A DNA stretch of 64,000 nucleotides from the NCBI RefSeq assembly GCF_019931275.1, contig NZ_JAIOTY010000001.1, positions 1,460,650 through 1,524,649 on the forward strand. The letters are read 5' to 3'. The stretch comes from Nitratidesulfovibrio sp. SRB-5 (lineage in GTDB: Bacteria; Desulfobacterota; Desulfovibrionia; Desulfovibrionales; Desulfovibrionaceae). Positions 9,690 to 19,090 of the stretch are shown here, one piece after another. Position 1 is the stretch's first letter. The number at the start of each line of letters is the position of its first letter. Both the position numbers and the translations under genes were made by a program. The notes beneath the pieces are model-generated. The model made no database searches and was not told the DNA's origin. It saw only the letters and a program-made list of their open reading frames with translations.

Positions 9690-9837
9690 GGCTGTACTCC
9701 GAAAAGGTTTTTCTGTTGCCACAGGGCGTTGTGTCCAGTAAACCGAAACGTAACCGTCGGAATTCTACGTGAGTCCGCTGCCGGGGTAAAGCCCGCGCCG
9801 CGTCCGGGGGTACCAGCCGCATACGGGACCGTGGACC

Positions 9838-11613
9838 ATGTGCAAGGCGCAAGCCGGGTTGACCTATCAACAGTTCTGTGTGGCCGTGGCGTGCACGGTT
9901 CTTCTGCTATTGGCCGCGTGGCCGGATTTTGCGGCCCGGGCGGAGCGGGGGGGGGCACAGGGTGCCTTGGCCTCCGGACCGACCTGTGGCCCGATAGGCA
10001 ACTCGATAGGCACTTCGTTCACCAATCCCGCCCGCCCTGCTCATGCCGCCCATCCTGCGGCAGTCCCTGATTCCCGGAGTTCCGGGGCAGGAACGAACCC
10101 TGCCGTCCCCGCTCCTGTCAGGGCCGCCGCTTCCGATGGTCCTTCCCGCATTGCCGCCACCCGGACGTCGGGCTTCCCCACCGGTAGTCTGGTGGCCCAG
10201 GATTCCCGCTCTGCCGGGGTGCCCGCCACCGCCGCCGCTCCTTTCGCTTCCACGGGTGAGACCGAGGTGCCTGCCAGCGTGCCTTCAGGTGTTCCTTCCG
10301 GTTCGCACCCGCCCCGTTCGACGGATGCCAGTCCCGCAGATGCCAAACCGCCAGCGGACAGTCCGGCAGGGGGCGAACTGGCCCCCGGCGAACCGGTGCG
10401 CCTGGGCATGTCCGCTCCCTTCAGCGGCCCCGGCGTGTCGCTGGGGCGCGAATTCCATCGCGGCGCGGCCAGTTGCCTAGCCCGGGTCAACGCGGCTGGC
10501 GGGGTACATGGCAGGCGGGTGGAAATCGTGGCCATGGACGATGGCTACGACCCGGACCGCACAGTGCGGAACGTCATCCGGCTCATCGAGGAAGAGCGGG
10601 TTTTCGCGCTGTTCGGCCTGGTGGGCACCCCCACGGTCACGCGGGTGCTGCCGCTGCTTGGCGGCCACCCGGAGCGCACGGTGCCGCTGCTGTTCCCCTT
10701 CACCGGGGCGCGGCCCCTGTCCCTGCCGCGCCACGAGGGGCTGGTGTTTCGTCTGCGGGCCTCGTATGACGCCGAATTTTCCGAACTGGTGGACCGCCTG
10801 CACGAGGCGGGGTGCACCCGCATCGCCGTCTTCTACCAGGCCGACGCCTATGGCCGCGAAGGCTGGGCCGACCTGCGTGACGCACTGGCCCGCCGCCGCC
10901 TGCCCCTGGCGGCGGAGGCCTCCTACCCGCGCGGGTCGGGAAGCGACGCCGACTTCACCGAACAGGCGGGGCTGATCCTGCAAGGCACGCCAGACGCCGT
11001 GGTCTGCGTGGGTACCGACGCCACGTGCGCGGCCTTCATCCGGGATTTGCGCGATTTTCCGGCCGCACGGGGCGCGAAGCAGCAGGCGGGCCAGCCTTCC
11101 CCCCAGCTCTCCGGCGAGGACGGGCCCGTCATCCCCGTGGCCATGCCGTCGTTCGTGGACAGCCGCCAGTTGGTGGAACAGCTGGTCGCCATGGGACGCT
11201 CCGCACGGCGTGACTACACGCACGATCTCGTGCTGACGGAAGTGGTGTCTCCATGGACCGGCAGCCTGCCCGCGGCCATGGACTATCGCCGTGATTTCAA
11301 GGAAATGGCGGATGCCCCCGACGTGCTGGACATTCCCGGTAACGACGCGGCCCCGTCGTCGGCACCGGGCGAGGTGAGCTTCGAGGGGTACCTGGCCGCG
11401 CGGCTGCTGGTGCGGGCGCTGGAACGCATGGGGCCGCACCCGTCGTCCGCAGGACTTCACGAGGCCCTGGCCGGGCTTGACGGCCACGACCTGGGCGTAG
11501 GCCAGCCGTACCGCTACACTCCAACCGAACAGGGCCTGGGGCTGGTGCGCTTCGCCACCGTGCGCGGCGGCGTGCCGGTGGACCTGCGCGACTTTTCGGA
11601 GTGGCGGCGATGA
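9838..11613 (+). CDS. periplasmic branched-chain amino-acid-type substrate-binding protein linked to a c-di-GMP gene
   Basis: The 591-residue protein starts with a hydrophobic export signal (about residues 12-28), followed by some 150 residues of low-complexity Ala/Pro/Ser-rich linker. A type I periplasmic-binding fold of the Peripla_BP_6 (LivJ-like) family occupies about residues 185-590: LGMSAPFSGPGVSLGREFHRGA, the NAAGGVHGRRVEIVAMDDGYDP stretch in two parts, FALFGLVGTPT, and RIAVFYQADAYGREGW. No ABC permease or ATPase gene is near. Its stop overlaps the ATG of the GGDEF-EAL gene (ATGA), so it probably acts as a sensor subunit rather than a transporter component. The start has a poor ribosome-binding site and is less certain. 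Confidence 0.88.
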   Translation: MCKAQAGLTYQQFCVAVACTVLLLLAAWPDFAARAERGGAQGALASGPTCGPIGNSIGTSFTNPARPAHAAHPAAVPDSRSSGAGTNPAVPAPVRAAASDGPSRIAATRTSGFPTGSLVAQDSRSAGVPATAAAPFASTGETEVPASVPSGVPSGSHPPRSTDASPADAKPPADSPAGGELAPGEPVRLGMSAPFSGPGVSLGREFHRGAASCLARVNAAGGVHGRRVEIVAMDDGYDPDRTVRNVIRLIEEERVFALFGLVGTPTVTRVLPLLGGHPERTVPLLFPFTGARPLSLPRHEGLVFRLRASYDAEFSELVDRLHEAGCTRIAVFYQADAYGREGWADLRDALARRRLPLAAEASYPRGSGSDADFTEQAGLILQGTPDAVVCVGTDATCAAFIRDLRDFPAARGAKQQAGQPSPQLSGEDGPVIPVAMPSFVDSRQLVEQLVAMGRSARRDYTHDLVLTEVVSPWTGSLPAAMDYRRDFKEMADAPDVLDIPGNDAAPSSAPGEVSFEGYLAARLLVRALERMGPHPSSAGLHEALAGLDGHDLGVGQPYRYTPTEQGLGLVRFATVRGGVPVDLRDFSEWRR

Positions 11614-14600
11614 GGCGTTCGCGCCTGTTCGGGCGCACCCTGCGGGGGCTCATCGTGCTGTTCGGGGTATACGCCGCCGTCACGTCCATCTATTCCGGCT
11701 GGACCCTGCACACCCTGCTGACCCGTGAATACGAAAGCAAGGCGCTGGCCATCGCCCGCGCCATCGCCGGGGCGGACCTGGAAAGCCTGATCGGGCGCGA
11801 CGTGACCACCGTGCAGTCGCGCATCGACCAGTTTCTGGGCATCGACGGGGTATCCTACGTGCTGGTGGCGGACGGCCGGGGCGAAACCGTGGCCCACACC
11901 TTCGTGCCCGTGGTGCCGGAGCCGGTGCGCGAACTGGTGGCCTCGCTGGCGGGTGCGCGCATGAACGAGGTCACCGTGCTGCGCGACCGGCTGTCCCTGC
12001 CCCGCACCCAGAACGGTGCGGCGGGCGGGGGCGGGCGCGAGGTGATGCACGTGACCATGCCGGTCTTTGCCGGCGTGGGCGGCTTTGTCCACATCGGCAT
12101 GGACCGGGGGCGCATCAGCGACTACATCGATGGCGCCATCCTGCGCCAGCAAGGGCTGGGGCTGGCCTTCTTCGCCACGTGCGTCGTGGGGGCATGGATG
12201 CTGCTGTATTCCATCTCGCGGCCGCTCATGCGCCTGACCGACCAGGCCCGCCGGGTGGCTGCGCACGATTTTTCGGCCCCGCCGGACCTGCCCGCCATGA
12301 AGGCCGACGACGAGATCGGCGACCTTTCCCGCGCCATGCACACCATGTCCCGCGACCTGGCCGGGCTGGTGGAGGGGCTGGAGGATTCCGTGCGCCAGGC
12401 CACGGCGGAACTGGGCGGCGCGCTGGAACAGCTTTCCACCATCGTGGCGGGCATGGCCGACGGCCTGCTGGTCACCGATCCGCAGGGCCTGGTGCTGCGC
12501 AGCAACGCGGCCCTGTGCGAGATGTTCGGCCTGGACGCAGACCCCGACGGCAGGTCGGTGTGCGAGGTGTTCGGCTTCGTGGCGCCCGCCGTGCGGATGG
12601 CGGGGGACGGCATCCACGAATTTGCCTTCGAGACGGAAGACGGCGAGGACATCATGCCCGAGGCCGTGGCGCGGGACAATACGGCGCTGCTGGCCTTCCT
12701 GGACGGGGCGGACGTGCCCGGCCAGCCCATGACCGGCGTGTCCTGCACGTTGCCCGGACCGGCTGTGGCGTTGGCCGCAGAACCAGTCACCGGACCAGAT
12801 CGGGGCCTGCCGCAGGGCGCGCCATGCCCGTCGGGTACCGGCACGGCCCTGCGCTCGGGCGAGGTAGCCGCCGTGCGGCGCGACGGCACACCCTGCTGGG
12901 TGGAGCTTTCGCTGGTGCGGCGACAGGTGATGGGCACCACCTACGGCATCTGTCTGGTGCGCGACGTGACCGAGCGCCGCCGCGCCCAGAACGCGTTGCA
13001 CCGCGCCCACGGCATGCTGGAGCGCAAGGTGCGCGAGCGCACCCGCGAACTGAGCCGCGCCAATGCCCAGCTGATGCTGGAAAACGCCGAGCGACGCACC
13101 GTGGAGCAGGCCCTGCGCCGGGCAGAGGCGCGCTTCCGGGGCATTTTCGAGCATGCCCTGGAAGGCATCTTCCAGAGCACGCCGGAGGGGCGCTTTCTGA
13201 GCGTCAACCCGGCCATGGCCCGCATTCTGGGCTACGAAGGGGTGCAGGAACTGCTGGAGGGCGTGGAATCCATCGGGGACGGGGTCTACGCGGACCCGGC
13301 CCGGCGCGACGAGTTCGTTGCCCGCATGGAGGAGCATGGCCAGGTCAACGCCTTCGAGTTCAGGGGGCGGCGCAAGGGGGGCGACCTGATCTGGCTGTCG
13401 GTGAATGCCCGGCGGGTGCCGGGGGCCGACGGGGCCACCATGTACTACGAGGGCTTTCTCGAAGACGTCACCATGGGCCACGAAAGCCGCGAGCGGCTGG
13501 AACATCAGGCCTTCCACGACCCGCTCACCGGGCTGCCCAACCGCGTGCTGTTCCACGACCGGCTGCAAATGGCCCTGAAGCGCGCCGCGCGCCGCCGCAA
13601 CTACACCTTTGCCATGCTGTACCTGGACCTTGACCGGTTCAAGGTCATCAACGACAGCCTTGGTCACGACGTGGGCGACGCATTGCTGAAGGTGGTGTCC
13701 GCCAAGCTGCGCGAATGCGTGCGCGACGTGGATACCGTGGCCCGCTTCGGCGGCGACGAGTTCGGCGTGCTGCTGGAGGAAACCCCCACGCGCGGCACGG
13801 CGGTGCGCGTGGCCCGGCGCATCCGGGCGCACCTAGCGGAGCCGGTGCGCATCGGCCCGCACGAGGTGTTCACCACGGCCAGCATCGGCATCGTGCTGCG
13901 CACCGACCAGTACTCCACGCCGGAAGAACTGGTGCGCGACGCGGACACCGCCATGTACCGCGCGAAAGAGCAGGGCCAGTCGCGCTTCAAGGTGTTCAAC
14001 AAGCGCATGCGCGAAGAAGCGCTGCGCCTGCTGACCATAGAAACAGACCTGCGCCGCGCCGTGGAGCGGCAGGAAATGCGCCTGCACTACCAGCCCGTGG
14101 TGGCGCTGGAAGACGGCGGCCTGCACGGGGTGGAGGCGCTGCTGCGCTGGACGCGCACCGAAGGGGGCGACATCTCGCCCGCCGAGTTCGTGCCCGTGGC
14201 CGAGGACACCGGGCTCATCACCTCCATCGGGGCTTTCGCGCTGGAAGAGGTGTGCCTGCAACTGCGCCGCTGGAACGAGGCGGGACTGCCGCCGCCGGGC
14301 GTGGTGCACGTGAACATTTCCGGTCGCCAGTTCATGCAGCCGGGCCTGCCCCACGCCGTGGAGATGCTGCTGGAACGCACCGGCACCGACCCGCGCTCGC
14401 TGCGCTTCGAGGTGACCGAAAGCGTGCTGATGCGCCACGGCAGCCAGGCCATCACGGTCATGGCCCAACTGCGCGATCTGGGCATCCGGCTGTGCCTGGA
14501 CGACTTCGGCACCGGCTATTCCTCGCTGGGCTACCTGAAGCGGCTGCCGGTGGATTCCATCAAGATCGACCGCAGCTTCGTGGCCGGTCTGGAGCATGAC

Positions 14601-14840
14601 CGCGACGGGCAGGCCATCGTGCGCTCCATCGTTTCGCTGGGGCTGCACCTGGGGCTGGAGATCGTGGCCGAAGGGGTGGAAACGCCCACTCAGGCGGAAA
14701 TGCTGGCTTCGCTGGGTTGCCGGTATGCCCAGGGCTTTCTGTACGCGCCGCCGGTTTCGGCGGACGATCTTGCCGCCATGCTGGACGCAACGCCGTTTAC
14801 GTCCACCGGGGGTGGTGTTTTCGTGGGTGGTTCGGTATAG
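11610..14840 (+). CDS. membrane sensor with HAMP, two PAS, GGDEF and EAL domains
   Basis: The 1076-residue protein has TM1 at about 12-30, a periplasmic domain 31-180, TM2 at about 182-202, HAMP to about 255, a PAS region at about 270-450 (with an inserted low-complexity loop), a coiled helix, a second PAS at about 510-630, GGDEF and EAL. The diguanylate cyclase motif RFGGDEFG (714-718) is intact, and RDVD five residues before it matches the inhibitory I-site. The phosphodiesterase motif EALLRW (842-847) and DDFGTGYSSL are intact, so both activities are possible. The ATG overlaps the stop of the binding-protein gene, which suggests the binding protein docks on the periplasmic domain. Confidence 0.95.
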   Translation: MRRSRLFGRTLRGLIVLFGVYAAVTSIYSGWTLHTLLTREYESKALAIARAIAGADLESLIGRDVTTVQSRIDQFLGIDGVSYVLVADGRGETVAHTFVPVVPEPVRELVASLAGARMNEVTVLRDRLSLPRTQNGAAGGGGREVMHVTMPVFAGVGGFVHIGMDRGRISDYIDGAILRQQGLGLAFFATCVVGAWMLLYSISRPLMRLTDQARRVAAHDFSAPPDLPAMKADDEIGDLSRAMHTMSRDLAGLVEGLEDSVRQATAELGGALEQLSTIVAGMADGLLVTDPQGLVLRSNAALCEMFGLDADPDGRSVCEVFGFVAPAVRMAGDGIHEFAFETEDGEDIMPEAVARDNTALLAFLDGADVPGQPMTGVSCTLPGPAVALAAEPVTGPDRGLPQGAPCPSGTGTALRSGEVAAVRRDGTPCWVELSLVRRQVMGTTYGICLVRDVTERRRAQNALHRAHGMLERKVRERTRELSRANAQLMLENAERRTVEQALRRAEARFRGIFEHALEGIFQSTPEGRFLSVNPAMARILGYEGVQELLEGVESIGDGVYADPARRDEFVARMEEHGQVNAFEFRGRRKGGDLIWLSVNARRVPGADGATMYYEGFLEDVTMGHESRERLEHQAFHDPLTGLPNRVLFHDRLQMALKRAARRRNYTFAMLYLDLDRFKVINDSLGHDVGDALLKVVSAKLRECVRDVDTVARFGGDEFGVLLEETPTRGTAVRVARRIRAHLAEPVRIGPHEVFTTASIGIVLRTDQYSTPEELVRDADTAMYRAKEQGQSRFKVFNKRMREEALRLLTIETDLRRAVERQEMRLHYQPVVALEDGGLHGVEALLRWTRTEGGDISPAEFVPVAEDTGLITSIGAFALEEVCLQLRRWNEAGLPPPGVVHVNISGRQFMQPGLPHAVEMLLERTGTDPRSLRFEVTESVLMRHGSQAITVMAQLRDLGIRLCLDDFGTGYSSLGYLKRLPVDSIKIDRSFVAGLEHDRDGQAIVRSIVSLGLHLGLEIVAEGVETPTQAEMLASLGCRYAQGFLYAPPVSADDLAAMLDATPFTSTGGGVFVGGSV

Positions 14841-14932
14841 CATGACACGCCGCGCCTGCCCGCGCCGCCCGAAAAGGGTGGCGTGCCGCGTGTCCCGTCG
14901 TGCGTGCTTCACTTCGTCGAACCGGAACCCCC

Positions 14933-17900
14933 ATGCGTTTGCGCTCCCTGCCTATCATCCTGTGCCTTGTGCTGCTTGCCGTGGGCGGCGGCTACGCGGC
15001 GTTGCGCCACCTGGTGGATTCCGATGCGGCGGCGCGCCAGCTGGGCGAATCGCTCACCGCGCTCACCGGGCACGCCAGCCGGGTGCAGGGCGGGGTGCGG
15101 GTGGTCTTCGATCCCGACCCCACGGTTGTGGCCCGCGACGTGATCGTGGACCAGGCAGCCCCCTTTGCCGGGCAGGAGCCGTTGCTGCGGGTGGCCGAGG
15201 CACGGTTCAACCTGCGCCTTGCGCCGCTGTTTTCGGGCCGGGTGGAGGTGCGCGGCGTGGAAGTGGCCCGCCCGCAACTGGTGCTGCTGGCCGATGGCGA
15301 AGGCCGCAACGGCTGGGACGGGCTGCTTGGGCGACTGGGAGGGAGCGCCGACACGTCGTCACCCGCGCCCCTTTCGCCCGCTGATTCCTCCGCCGCGTCT
15401 TCCGCCTCTCCCGCCTTCCCCGACGCTTCTGTCAGCCCCGTGGATGCCACTGCTGCGCCCACGGCGGCGCCTACTGCTGCGCCTACTGCTGCGCCCACTG
15501 CTGCGCGGGAAGAACCCCGCATGGAAGCTCCGTCCCCGTCATCGGACATCTCCTGGTTCACGCCGCAGGTTGCGCTGACCGGCACCGCCACGTTGCGCAT
15601 CGACGATGCAGATATGCAGTGGCGCAACACGGTCAGCGGTGCGCAACTCCATGTGCGGGGCGTGGATGTCGATCTGGTGGCCAGCAAGGGGCGTCTGGCA
15701 GAGGCCGCGCTGCGGCACGGCAGCCTGGAGTGGCGCACCGGGCCGCAGGCACGGCCCGCCATGCTGCGCGACCTTGACGTGTCGTTCACCACGCCCGGTG
15801 GCGGGTGGAGGGCGCTGCGCGACCTGTTGCAGGGGGCGCTGGACGTGATGCCCCACCGCGAGGGCGCTGGCCAGAAGAACCCCGCCAGCCAGGAGAGCCT
15901 GGCCAATCAGGACCGTCAGGCCAGTCTGGAACGTCAGGCAGGACAGGGTCCCCTCGCCGGGCCGGGCAGTGCCGCAGTCAGGGGGGCTGGCGGTGGGGCG
16001 GGCGTGTTGCGCATGTCCTGCACATATGACGTGGCGCCGGGCGTCACCGGTTCGCTGGGATTGGAGGCGGCTGTTTCCCATGCCACGCCGGACACTGCGA
16101 TTCCGGGCATGGCCGGGCTGCTGCCCGCAGGGGCCCAGGGCACGGCGCGTGCGCGCGGCCACATGCCGCTGGGTGGGCAGGCCGTGCCCTTCGAACTGGT
16201 GGTGCCCTTCGATGCGCGACGCGGCGCGGATCCGCGCATTACCGGCGCACGCCTGCAACTGGAGCAGGACGCCCTGGAAGTGACCGCCAGCCTGAGCGGA
16301 CTGGGCACTGCCGCCGCGACGGCGCGGGGCACGGCAACGGTGCGGCGGCTCAGCCTGCCGCGCTGGTTCGGTTTTGCGCGCGATCTGCCCGTGGGCTTGC
16401 AGCACGCGCTGGACGCTCTTTCCGGCCATCTGGAATTTTCGCTGGACCGGCACGGGCTGCGCGTGCCCGTGCTGCAAGCCGATGTGCTGGGCATGCCCGT
16501 GCACGGCTCGGGCGGGGTGGCCGATTTCGCCGCGCCGGTCATCGCCATAGACGTGGCCGGGGCGGACATCGACGTGAACAGGGTGATGCCCGAACTGGCC
16601 GGGGCCGACCCGCATCCGTTGGTCCATGCCGGGCCGCCCGCCGTGGAGGCGGCCCACGGGACGCAGGGGGCGGCGCCACAGGGCGGGGCCATTCCGTCGG
16701 ACGAGATTCCGGACGTGGGCTACGACATCCGCGTGCGGGCGGAAAAGGCGCACGGCTGGAAGTTCGACGTGGGCGGGCTGGCCTTCCGCTGCTCCCCCTC
16801 GCGCGAGGGCACGCTGCTGGAATTCACCGCCGCCTCGTTCTACGGCGGCACGGCAAAGGCCCTGCTGGACATCGTGGACGACTACCGCCTGCAATTCACC
16901 GCCGCCGACGTGGCCCTGGCGCGCCCGGCGGCCATCGTCAGCGGGCGCGAATCCGCCGCGGGAAAGCTGGCGCTCAAGGCCGCGCTGCGCGGGCAGGGCC
17001 ACAGCCTGGGGGCCGTGGCCGCCTCCATGCGGGGCACGCTGGATGCACGCATCGACGATGGTTTCCTGCTGGTGTGGCGCAACGGCGCGCTGGAGCGGCA
17101 GCCGTTCACCCGGTTCGACCTGCGGGGGGAAGCCACCGGCCAGGGCCTGCCGGGCGGCAAGGTGCCCCCCAGGCCTCCGGCGCGCCTGCCGTGGACCGGG
17201 GTCTGGCGGGCGGCCATGCGCACCCCCAGCGGCACGGAATGGGAAGCCACGGCCAACGGGCCGTTGCTGTTCGATACGGCCACCGGCCTGCCCGTGGCCG
17301 CCGACCTGTTGCCCGCCACGTTGCGCCTTGCGTTGCCGCCCGCGCTGACCGACCTTGACCGCACGGTGGAGGCGCGTTTCACCGGCCCGGTCCGTTTCGA
17401 TTTCGACGCGGGCTCCCTGAGCGCCGACCGGCTGGAGGCGGAATCGCTGGGCGCACGGGGCAGCCTGTCCCTCAGCGCCACCGGCATGAACAAGGTTGCC
17501 ACCTGGGCGGGCACCCTGTCCGCCCGTTTCGCGGACCCGCGCGCCACCCTGCGAGGGCTGGGCCTTGCGCCATGGAAGATGAGTGACGGCGCGTTGCGCA
17601 CGGCGGACCTGTCGGCGGGCTTTCACCAGTCCGGCAACACCTTCGATCTGACCAACGTCCGGCTGGTGCTGGACGGCCAGCCCGTGGCGGGCACCGTTTC
17701 GCGCATTTCCGGCCAGCGCCCCCTGTGGAGGTTCAGCCTGCACGCCGACGCCTTCGACGCGGACCGCTATCTGGCCCCCCGCACGCCGGACCCCGTCCCC
17801 GGCGAGCCGGAGCCCGCGCCTTCCAACGAGCCGCTGCACCATGCGTGGCTGCGTTCGTTCGATGCCGACGGGCGGGTGTCTGTGGGGCGCGGCACCTTCA

Positions 17901-18655
17901 AGCAATTGCGCTTCGACGGCTTTACCGCGCCCATCCTGCTGCGCGACGGGCAACTGGAAGTGGGGCCCATCGCCTCCGGCTTCTACGGCGGCACGCTGGG
18001 CGGCAGCATCCGCGCCACGTCGGGCGATGCGCTGGTCACGCGCCTTGTGCTGGACGCGCGCGACTTCGAGTTGGAGCCGGTGGGGCTGCGCTTCGCGGGC
18101 AAGGACTACGTGGGCGGCAAGACCTTGCTGGTGCTGGATGTGCAAGGCCCCCTGCGCACCGAACTGGACATGCCCGCCGCCCTTTCCGGCACCTGGGCCT
18201 TCGAGGTGCGCGACGGCTTCTACAGCACGCGCGGCAAGTCCAGCACGCCGGAACAGTCCAGGACCCCGTTCTCGGAGGCGCGCGCCAGCGGCTACATGCG
18301 CACCGGGGTGCTGCACAACGAGGACTTCACCCTGAACAGCCTGCTGCTGACCATGGTGGGCCGGGGCTGGGTGGACCTTGCGAAAAAACGCATCGATTAC
18401 ACCACGGACGTTTCAGTGGTACGGGTGCCCACCTTTCCCATCCGCTTCCACGGCGACCTGCGCAAGCCGGAAACCAGCGTGCGCCAGACCGGCATCGTCA
18501 CAGGCACCCTGGGTAACCTGGGCAGCACCGTGTTCGACCTGCTGGGCGGGGTTATCGGCATGCCGCTGCGGGTGCTGGAGGGCTTGCAGGACGCGGCGCG
18601 CGGCAACGGCACGACGCCCGGCGGGCAACAGCCCCGGCAGCAATCGGGGCAATAG
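14933..18655 (+). CDS. AsmA-family membrane-anchored envelope protein
   Basis: The 1240-residue product has one N-terminal membrane segment (LPIILCLVLLAVGGGYAAL) and a long periplasmic region rich in short beta strands. Known AsmA/TamB relatives are bridge-like proteins involved in phospholipid or outer-membrane homeostasis. Recurrent blocks such as EFTAASFYGGTAKALLD and GPIASGFYGGTLGGSI, and a C-terminal part with FPIRFHGDLRKPETSV and the following GVIGMPLRVLEG, fit the AsmA C-terminal domain. A Pro/Ala linker near residues 140-195 is built from tandem repeats (see 15455-15505). The ATG at 14933 was chosen over an upstream GTG because it places the membrane segment at the N terminus and has GGAA before it. 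It starts 92 bp after the GGDEF-EAL gene. Confidence 0.8.
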   Translation: MRLRSLPIILCLVLLAVGGGYAALRHLVDSDAAARQLGESLTALTGHASRVQGGVRVVFDPDPTVVARDVIVDQAAPFAGQEPLLRVAEARFNLRLAPLFSGRVEVRGVEVARPQLVLLADGEGRNGWDGLLGRLGGSADTSSPAPLSPADSSAASSASPAFPDASVSPVDATAAPTAAPTAAPTAAPTAAREEPRMEAPSPSSDISWFTPQVALTGTATLRIDDADMQWRNTVSGAQLHVRGVDVDLVASKGRLAEAALRHGSLEWRTGPQARPAMLRDLDVSFTTPGGGWRALRDLLQGALDVMPHREGAGQKNPASQESLANQDRQASLERQAGQGPLAGPGSAAVRGAGGGAGVLRMSCTYDVAPGVTGSLGLEAAVSHATPDTAIPGMAGLLPAGAQGTARARGHMPLGGQAVPFELVVPFDARRGADPRITGARLQLEQDALEVTASLSGLGTAAATARGTATVRRLSLPRWFGFARDLPVGLQHALDALSGHLEFSLDRHGLRVPVLQADVLGMPVHGSGGVADFAAPVIAIDVAGADIDVNRVMPELAGADPHPLVHAGPPAVEAAHGTQGAAPQGGAIPSDEIPDVGYDIRVRAEKAHGWKFDVGGLAFRCSPSREGTLLEFTAASFYGGTAKALLDIVDDYRLQFTAADVALARPAAIVSGRESAAGKLALKAALRGQGHSLGAVAASMRGTLDARIDDGFLLVWRNGALERQPFTRFDLRGEATGQGLPGGKVPPRPPARLPWTGVWRAAMRTPSGTEWEATANGPLLFDTATGLPVAADLLPATLRLALPPALTDLDRTVEARFTGPVRFDFDAGSLSADRLEAESLGARGSLSLSATGMNKVATWAGTLSARFADPRATLRGLGLAPWKMSDGALRTADLSAGFHQSGNTFDLTNVRLVLDGQPVAGTVSRISGQRPLWRFSLHADAFDADRYLAPRTPDPVPGEPEPAPSNEPLHHAWLRSFDADGRVSVGRGTFKQLRFDGFTAPILLRDGQLEVGPIASGFYGGTLGGSIRATSGDALVTRLVLDARDFELEPVGLRFAGKDYVGGKTLLVLDVQGPLRTELDMPAALSGTWAFEVRDGFYSTRGKSSTPEQSRTPFSEARASGYMRTGVLHNEDFTLNSLLLTMVGRGWVDLAKKRIDYTTDVSVVRVPTFPIRFHGDLRKPETSVRQTGIVTGTLGNLGSTVFDLLGGVIGMPLRVLEGLQDAARGNGTTPGGQQPRQQSGQ
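15455..15505. repeat. 12-bp tandem repeat inside the AsmA-like gene
   Basis: Four units of GCGCCTACTGCT or close variants encode (Ala-Pro-Thr-Ala)n in the linker of the AsmA-like protein. Because the unit is a multiple of three, copy number can change without a frameshift. Confidence 0.9.
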
Positions 18656-18913
18656 CCCGGCGGATGACCGAAGGGGCGACCGGGCCAAGGGTGCTGGCCC
18701 TGCGGGCAGCCGTCAGCCGGATACCGCCGGGGCGCCAGCCGGTTCCGTCGTGTCGCAAAAGCCTTCCCCTGCTTCGCAGGGACAGGCGCAGGCCCGGCTT
18801 TCCGCTTGTCCTTCCTCTCCGGCTTCTTCCTTTGCGTTTTCTGCGTCCCCCGTGACCGTCCCCCATCCTTCCGCCGTTGCACACGTACAATGAGGTTGCG
18901 CGTTTTTTTACCG

Positions 18914-18931
18914 TGTGCAATTTTATGCACA
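18914..18931. promoter_or_regulatory. palindrome, candidate activator-binding site
   Basis: TGTGCA and TGCACA are separated by six A/T bases. Half-site-like copies (TTGTGCA) recur at about 18954 and 18991. The palindrome lies about 75 bp upstream of the sigma-54-like -24 element, a suitable place for an NtrC-type activator site. Confidence 0.4.
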
Positions 18932-19002
18932 GACAGGCGCATGTTTGTGTTGTTTGTGCAATGCTGTTTGCGTAACTGTCTGGAATCACGTTGTGCATGA
19001 GT

Positions 19003-19018
19003 TGGCACGAGGTTTTCA
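19003..19018 (+). promoter_or_regulatory. sigma-54-like promoter for the kinase-regulator operon
   Basis: TGGCAC, five bases, then TTTCA. This matches the -24 TGGCAC exactly and the -12 TTGCA at four of five positions, with correct spacing. The mismatch falls on the important G of the -12 element, so it may be weak or false. It lies about 73 bp before the kinase ATG. Confidence 0.4.
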
Positions 19019-19090
19019 TGCCAGCCTCCCGCGCCCGGCTTCTTGTGCAGCAGGGTGCGCGCATCCCCACGGATTTTCCAAGGACGTTTC

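Larger units (their letters stand above)
18656..19090. other. intergenic region upstream of the histidine kinase operon
   Basis: About 435 bp. The left part is GC-rich with no credible gene. From about 18890 the composition drops, with a T-run at 18903-18909 and several TTGTGCA-like words (18914, 18954, 18991), followed by a near-sigma-54 promoter at 19003. It looks like the control region of the kinase-regulator operon. Confidence 0.5.

Noticed and set aside
11514-13832. 772-codon open frame on the minus strand
   Set aside because: Antisense of the GGDEF-EAL gene, with the usual His/Gly/Val-rich shadow composition and no motif.
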